Shown: in pieces, positions 16,294 through 19,601 of the stretch | Layout: every line of letters starts with the position of its first letter | How positions within the stretch are numbered: the stretch's first letter is position 1 | Assembly: GCA_016844425.1 (NCBI GenBank) | Contig: JAERML010000005.1 | Coordinates: 1-19,601, forward strand | DNA: 19,601 bases | Direction of reading: 5' to 3' | From: Bacteroidota bacterium | Lineage (GTDB): Bacteria > Bacteroidota > UBA10030 > UBA6906 | The notes under the pieces: model-generated | What the model was told of the DNA's origin: nothing | What the model saw: the letters and a program-made list of their open reading frames with translations, nothing else | Databases searched by the model: none | Program-made: the position numbers and the translations under genes

Positions 16294-17114
16294 CGACGCA
16301 AGCACATCCACCATGTGAGACGTGCCCTGTTCACAACCTGGGGAACCTCACTAAGCTGGGTGTCGACATGAAGGGTTCGGACTATGTCATCGCACTAGCC
16401 GGCAATCCTAATACGGGCAAGAGTACGGTGTTCAATGCGCTGACTGGTCTGCGTCAACACACAGGGAATTGGCCCGGCAAGACGGTGGTCCGGGCAGAAG
16501 GTGGATTCTTGTTTGCCGGGAAACGCTACAAAGTTGTTGACCTGCCGGGTACGTACTCGTTGCTTTCAACCAGCACTGACGAGGATGTTGCCCGCAACTT
16601 CATCCTCTTCGGACAGCCCGACGTAACGGTGATTGTCGTCGACGCGACGCGACTTGAGAGGAATCTCAACCTGGTATTGCAGGTGCTGGAAATAACAGAC
16701 CGGGCGGTGGTGTGTCTCAACCTGACCGACGAGGCAGAACGGCACGGGATCAGAGTAGACGAACGCCTGCTGACAAAGGAACTAGGTGTTCCGGTGGTCC
16801 CGACTGCTGCCAGGCAGGATATAGGCATACAGGAACTGCTACAGGCAATCAATGATGTGGCGACCGGAGTGTTTGTTTGCAAGCCACGGCGGATCAAGAG
16901 TCGTTCGATTGCACTGGAAAGAGCGATCGATGAGCTGGCGACGAAAGTAGCAGCTCAGTTTCCGGGCCTCTCCAATGCGCGATGGGTTGCGCTCAGGCTT
17001 CTTGACGGCGACGCCCGCATCATCGAAGCCGTGAAGTCGGGGGAGCTTGCGGAGCTCTCGCGCACGGAATCTCAAATTGAACGCGAACCGGTTGGAGAAG
17101 GAGCTTTGTCATGA
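16290..17114 (+). CDS. feoB: FeoB GTPase subunit (separate N-terminal half of FeoB)
   Basis: A 274-residue cytosolic protein equal to the N-terminal part of FeoB. GTPase motifs: G1 GNPNTGKST, G2 Thr in LRQHTGNWPGKT, G3 DLPGTYS, G4 NLTD, and a G5-like TAARQDIG. A helical domain of about 75 residues follows. Near the N-terminus is a Cys pair, CETCPVH, before the G domain. It gates Fe2+ uptake with the membrane subunit. The ATG at 16290 follows AAGGAG by eight bases and overlaps the FeoA stop as ATGA. The frame ends, again as ATGA, at the start of the membrane subunit. In most bacteria both halves are one protein of 700-780 residues. Confidence 0.93.
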   Translation: MTTQAHPPCETCPVHNLGNLTKLGVDMKGSDYVIALAGNPNTGKSTVFNALTGLRQHTGNWPGKTVVRAEGGFLFAGKRYKVVDLPGTYSLLSTSTDEDVARNFILFGQPDVTVIVVDATRLERNLNLVLQVLEITDRAVVCLNLTDEAERHGIRVDERLLTKELGVPVVPTAARQDIGIQELLQAINDVATGVFVCKPRRIKSRSIALERAIDELATKVAAQFPGLSNARWVALRLLDGDARIIEAVKSGELAELSRTESQIEREPVGEGALS

Positions 17115-18538
17115 CGTACGGGACAACAAACGAGGGAATCCTTGCACGGGCCAACGCGCTTCGTTGGGATGTGGGGGAGAATTTTCACGATGTGTTGATG
17201 GAAACGATCTACACGGATGCCGCCCGTATTGCCGATACGACGGTTATCCGTTCCGGAAAACGCCAGAAATTCAACTGGGACCGGACCCTCGACCGTCTGT
17301 TGACGAGTCGGTGGACGGGCTTCCCGACAATGCTTGTGCTGCTCATGGGTGTGTTCTGGATTACCATCGCGGGCGCAAACGTACCTTCGGCGCTTCTTGC
17401 CGATCTCCTGCTCGACACCATTCATCCTGCGTTGAAGTCTTTCTCAGCAACTCTCGGCGTTCCATGGTGGATCGACGGGCTTTTGCTGGACGGCGCCTAC
17501 CTCTCCGCGGGGTGGGTGATCTCCGTGATGCTGCCTCCCATGGCGATCTTCTTTCCGCTGTTTACGCTACTCGAGGATTTCGGTTACCTACCGCGCGTGG
17601 CATTCAATCTGGACAACCTGTTCCGAAAGGCAGGGGCACACGGGAAACAAGCACTGACAATGAGCATGGGGTACGGCTGCAACGCGGCGGGCATTGTTGC
17701 GACACGTATCATCGATAGCCCTCGTGAACGACTCATCGCCATCATTACCAACAACTTTGCGCTGTGCAATGGCCGGTGGCCCACACAAATTCTGATTGCA
17801 TCACTCTTCATTGGAGCGCTTGCACCGCCAGCTCTTGCAGGACTTCTTTCCGCTTCAGCCGTCGTTGCGATCGCGCTGCTTGGGATTGCCTTGACCTTCC
17901 TCACTTCCTGGTTTCTCTCCCGGACGATGTTAAAGGGAGAGGCTTCGTCATTCAGCCTGGAACTGCCGCCGTACCGCCCACCCAGAATTCTGCAAACACT
18001 GTATACTTCGCTGATCGATAGGACGATTATTGTCTTGTGGAGAGCGGTCATCTTTGCTGTACCTGCCGGTGTAGTGATCTGGTTACTCGCCAACATCCAT
18101 GTTGCCGACCTGAGCCTTGCCGAGCACATCATGAACTGGCTGAACCCGTTCGGATTCCTGATTGGACTGAACGGCGTTATACTCCTCGCGTACATTATCG
18201 CAATCCCGGCAAACGAGATCGTGATTCCCACGGTGCTCATGCTCACCGTACTAAGCAGCGGAGTGTCTGGTTACGGAGAGGGAGCTGGCGTGCTGTTTGA
18301 GCTGGAGGATAACATGCAGTATCTGTCCGTGTTTCATGCCGGGGGCTGGTCGTTACTCATGGCGGTCAACCTGATGCTGTTCAGTCTCGTCCACAATCCT
18401 TGTTCGACCACGATCTATACAATCTATAAAGAGACGCGAAGCGCAAAATGGACAGCAGTGGCGGCATTGTTGCCCGTTGCCATGGGCCTCACACTCTGCT
18501 TTTTTGTTGCACAGATCTGGCGGTTGATTGCCGGGTAG
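17111..18538 (+). CDS. feoB: FeoB membrane subunit (separate C-terminal half of FeoB)
   Basis: A 475-residue protein. A short cytosolic helical segment (1-65, including WDRTLDRLLTSRWTGFP) continues the linker after the G domain, followed by two Gate-domain repeats with about 10 membrane helices. The first gate motif reads MGYGCNAAGIVATRIIDS with FALCNGRWP after it, where classical FeoB has GCNVP(A/S) and a conserved Cys-x-x-R-L; the Val-Pro is replaced by Ala-Ala. The second gate motif is VHNPCSTTIYTIYKETRS. AAGGAG lies seven bases before the ATG and the start overlaps the GTPase stop by 4 bp, so the two are made together. The two halves sum to 749 residues, a normal FeoB length. Confidence 0.93.
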   Translation: MTYGTTNEGILARANALRWDVGENFHDVLMETIYTDAARIADTTVIRSGKRQKFNWDRTLDRLLTSRWTGFPTMLVLLMGVFWITIAGANVPSALLADLLLDTIHPALKSFSATLGVPWWIDGLLLDGAYLSAGWVISVMLPPMAIFFPLFTLLEDFGYLPRVAFNLDNLFRKAGAHGKQALTMSMGYGCNAAGIVATRIIDSPRERLIAIITNNFALCNGRWPTQILIASLFIGALAPPALAGLLSASAVVAIALLGIALTFLTSWFLSRTMLKGEASSFSLELPPYRPPRILQTLYTSLIDRTIIVLWRAVIFAVPAGVVIWLLANIHVADLSLAEHIMNWLNPFGFLIGLNGVILLAYIIAIPANEIVIPTVLMLTVLSSGVSGYGEGAGVLFELEDNMQYLSVFHAGGWSLLMAVNLMLFSLVHNPCSTTIYTIYKETRSAKWTAVAALLPVAMGLTLCFFVAQIWRLIAG

Positions 18539-18558
18539 TTTCAAGGAGATTCCCGCAA

Positions 18559-18672
18559 ATGAACTACGTTGCTTGGTTTGGCGATTGTCATGCCGGTGGT
18601 CCTGTTCGCCCAGAATCGCGCGTGCACCACGCGTTGTCTATTCCCCGTGCTCATAGTGCAAGAGGAGAGGAT
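18559..18672 (+). pseudogene. Possible signal-peptide remnant or N-terminal extension
   Basis: AAGGAG (18543-18548) lies 10 bases before ATG at 18559, right after feoB. In that frame the sequence is open into the downstream lipoprotein gene but gives a non-family, non-hydrophobic leader. One base out of that frame, from 18569, the sequence reads LLGLAIVMPVVLFAQ, a good signal-peptide core ending at a likely cleavage site, then stops at the ATATGA of the next gene. This suggests the start of a former secreted gene whose body is lost. It could also be chance. Confidence 0.3.
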
Positions 18673-19601
18673 ATGAATACGATACTGAATGTCCTTCGTC
18701 TGGCTGTCCTGGGCGCCGTTCTTGTCATGGTGATCGCTGGATGCGAGCATCTGCTCACAAAGGCGCCGGAGCCAAGCGAATCGTTTGAGGGTCCTCTCGA
18801 CGGACTCACCGACGCGCAACGCGCCATCTTCACCCGGGGCGACGCGGCATTTGGCGACGTGTTCACATTCCAGACCGGGCTTGGCCCAATCTTCAACCAG
18901 GCGTCCTGCGAACGGTGCCATGTTGGCGACGGGCGTGGGCATCCTCTGGTGAACCTGAAACGGTTCGGCCGCAATATTGGTGGCGGGTTGTTCGATCCAC
19001 TCGTTGCGCATGGCGGTCCACAACTCCAGGAACGGAGTATGCCGGGTTATCCAGCGGAGTCAATTCCAGCAATTGCGGACGCCATCTCCGAACGGGGCGG
19101 GCCGCTGGTGGTGGGACTTGGGCTCATCGAGGCGATTCCCGATTCGACGATTCTCCGCTACGCCGACCCGAACGACGCCGACGGTGACGGAATCTCCGGA
19201 CGACCGAATCTCATCACTCCTCCGGAATTTGTTGGAGCTGGACCAGGGCCTTACAATGGAAAGCACCTCGGACGTTTCGGGCGGAAAGCAGGAGCGATCA
19301 ACCTCCTCCAGCAGGCCGCGACGGCCTATCATCAGGACATGGGGATTACCTCCGATTACATTCCGGTGGAGAACCTCAATCCGGCAACCGGCGGTAACGG
19401 TGGCGATCCGATTGCCGATCCGGAGATTCCTGCTGCCACCGTCAATGATGTGGTCTTTTATCTTCAGACTCTTCGCCGGCCTGAACGGAGAAACAGTGGT
19501 GACCCCGAAGTGACGCGCGGTGAGCAGGTCTTCTCAACCATTAAGTGCGCATCATGCCATGTTTATGCAATGGCAACAAGCGACCACCCGATTGCGGCTC
19601 T
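18673..19601 (+). CDS. Di-heme c-type cytochrome lipoprotein of the DHOR/COG3488 family (partial)
   Basis: The frame is open to the right edge; 309 codons are visible. It begins with a signal peptide and a lipobox ending at Cys24 (VIAGC), so the product should be a lipoprotein outside the inner membrane. Heme-binding CxxCH motifs are at Cys79-His83 (CERCH) and Cys292-His296 (CASCH). Between them lie RFGRKAGAINLLQQAATAY and the acidic stretch DPNDADGDGISGRPN, characteristic of the di-haem oxidoreductase (putative thiol oxidoreductase, DUF1111-like) family. GAGGAG-like bases precede the ATG at 18673; the in-frame ATG at 18559 would put the signal peptide internally and is rejected. COG3488 genes are known to neighbour imelysin genes COG3487 and COG3489, which are iron-regulated, so those may lie just beyond the window. 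Confidence 0.88.
   Translation, partial: MNTILNVLRLAVLGAVLVMVIAGCEHLLTKAPEPSESFEGPLDGLTDAQRAIFTRGDAAFGDVFTFQTGLGPIFNQASCERCHVGDGRGHPLVNLKRFGRNIGGGLFDPLVAHGGPQLQERSMPGYPAESIPAIADAISERGGPLVVGLGLIEAIPDSTILRYADPNDADGDGISGRPNLITPPEFVGAGPGPYNGKHLGRFGRKAGAINLLQQAATAYHQDMGITSDYIPVENLNPATGGNGGDPIADPEIPAATVNDVVFYLQTLRRPERRNSGDPEVTRGEQVFSTIKCASCHVYAMATSDHPIAA

Noticed and set aside
17047..17718. 223-codon frame spanning the feoB junction in another frame
   Set aside because: Arg-, Gly- and Cys-rich shadow with no motifs; both FeoB halves are clear in their own frames.
1..19601. CRISPR arrays, insertion sequences, phage genes
   Set aside because: No regularly spaced repeats, transposase motifs or phage proteins were seen on either strand.

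Overview
The window is ordinary bacterial chromosome, roughly 55% GC by eye, with dense coding on both strands. The first gene is the C-terminal part of the long LptD-like outer-membrane protein found in Bacteroidota, Chlorobiota and Ignavibacteria, so this is a Gram-negative didermic cell. The tig-clpP-clpX order, the protein styles and the di-heme lipoprotein fit a member of the FCB group, perhaps an Ignavibacteria-like lineage. That placement is inference; no 16S or marker phylogeny was possible.

Layout. 3-1106 (+) is the end of an LptD-like protein, followed by a hairpin terminator. 1167-4425 (-) is the proteostasis cluster tig, clpP, clpX, preceded by a tRNA-Leu(UAG) cluster at 4476-4711. 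That cluster holds one intact tRNA, one degenerate tRNA and a lone 5' half. 4980-7043 (+) is polyphosphate kinase ppk1. Converging on it is a soluble sensor histidine kinase (7058-8809, -) with a cNMP-binding domain and a GAF domain. From an intergenic region with two overlapping divergent promoters, an ABC exporter pair (8996-10818, +) runs the other way. It is followed by an M24 peptidase, a POT/MFS transporter and a secreted LolA-like protein. A gene-poor stretch (14177-14597) carries what looks like decayed coding sequence, then a promoter with a perfect 16-bp palindrome of the DtxR/IdeR/MntR type.

14598-18538 (+) is an iron-uptake operon: a DtxR-family repressor, a membrane-anchored second DtxR-like/FeoA protein broken into two overlapping reading frames, a FeoB GTPase, and a separate FeoB membrane subunit. 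Three of the junctions are 4-bp ATGA or longer overlaps. After it, a lipoprotein di-heme c-type cytochrome of the DHOR/COG3488 family starts at 18673 and runs off the window. This family is commonly found with iron-regulated imelysin genes.

The most interesting region is the iron operon. Its FeoB is encoded as two proteins with an altered pore motif. Its regulator has a membrane-tethered paralogue with two FeoA/SH3-like domains, apparently interrupted by a deletion of about 28 bp with a good internal ribosome-binding site at the break. The shuffled tRNA-Leu genes and the mutually occluding promoters at 8931-8963 are the next most notable points.
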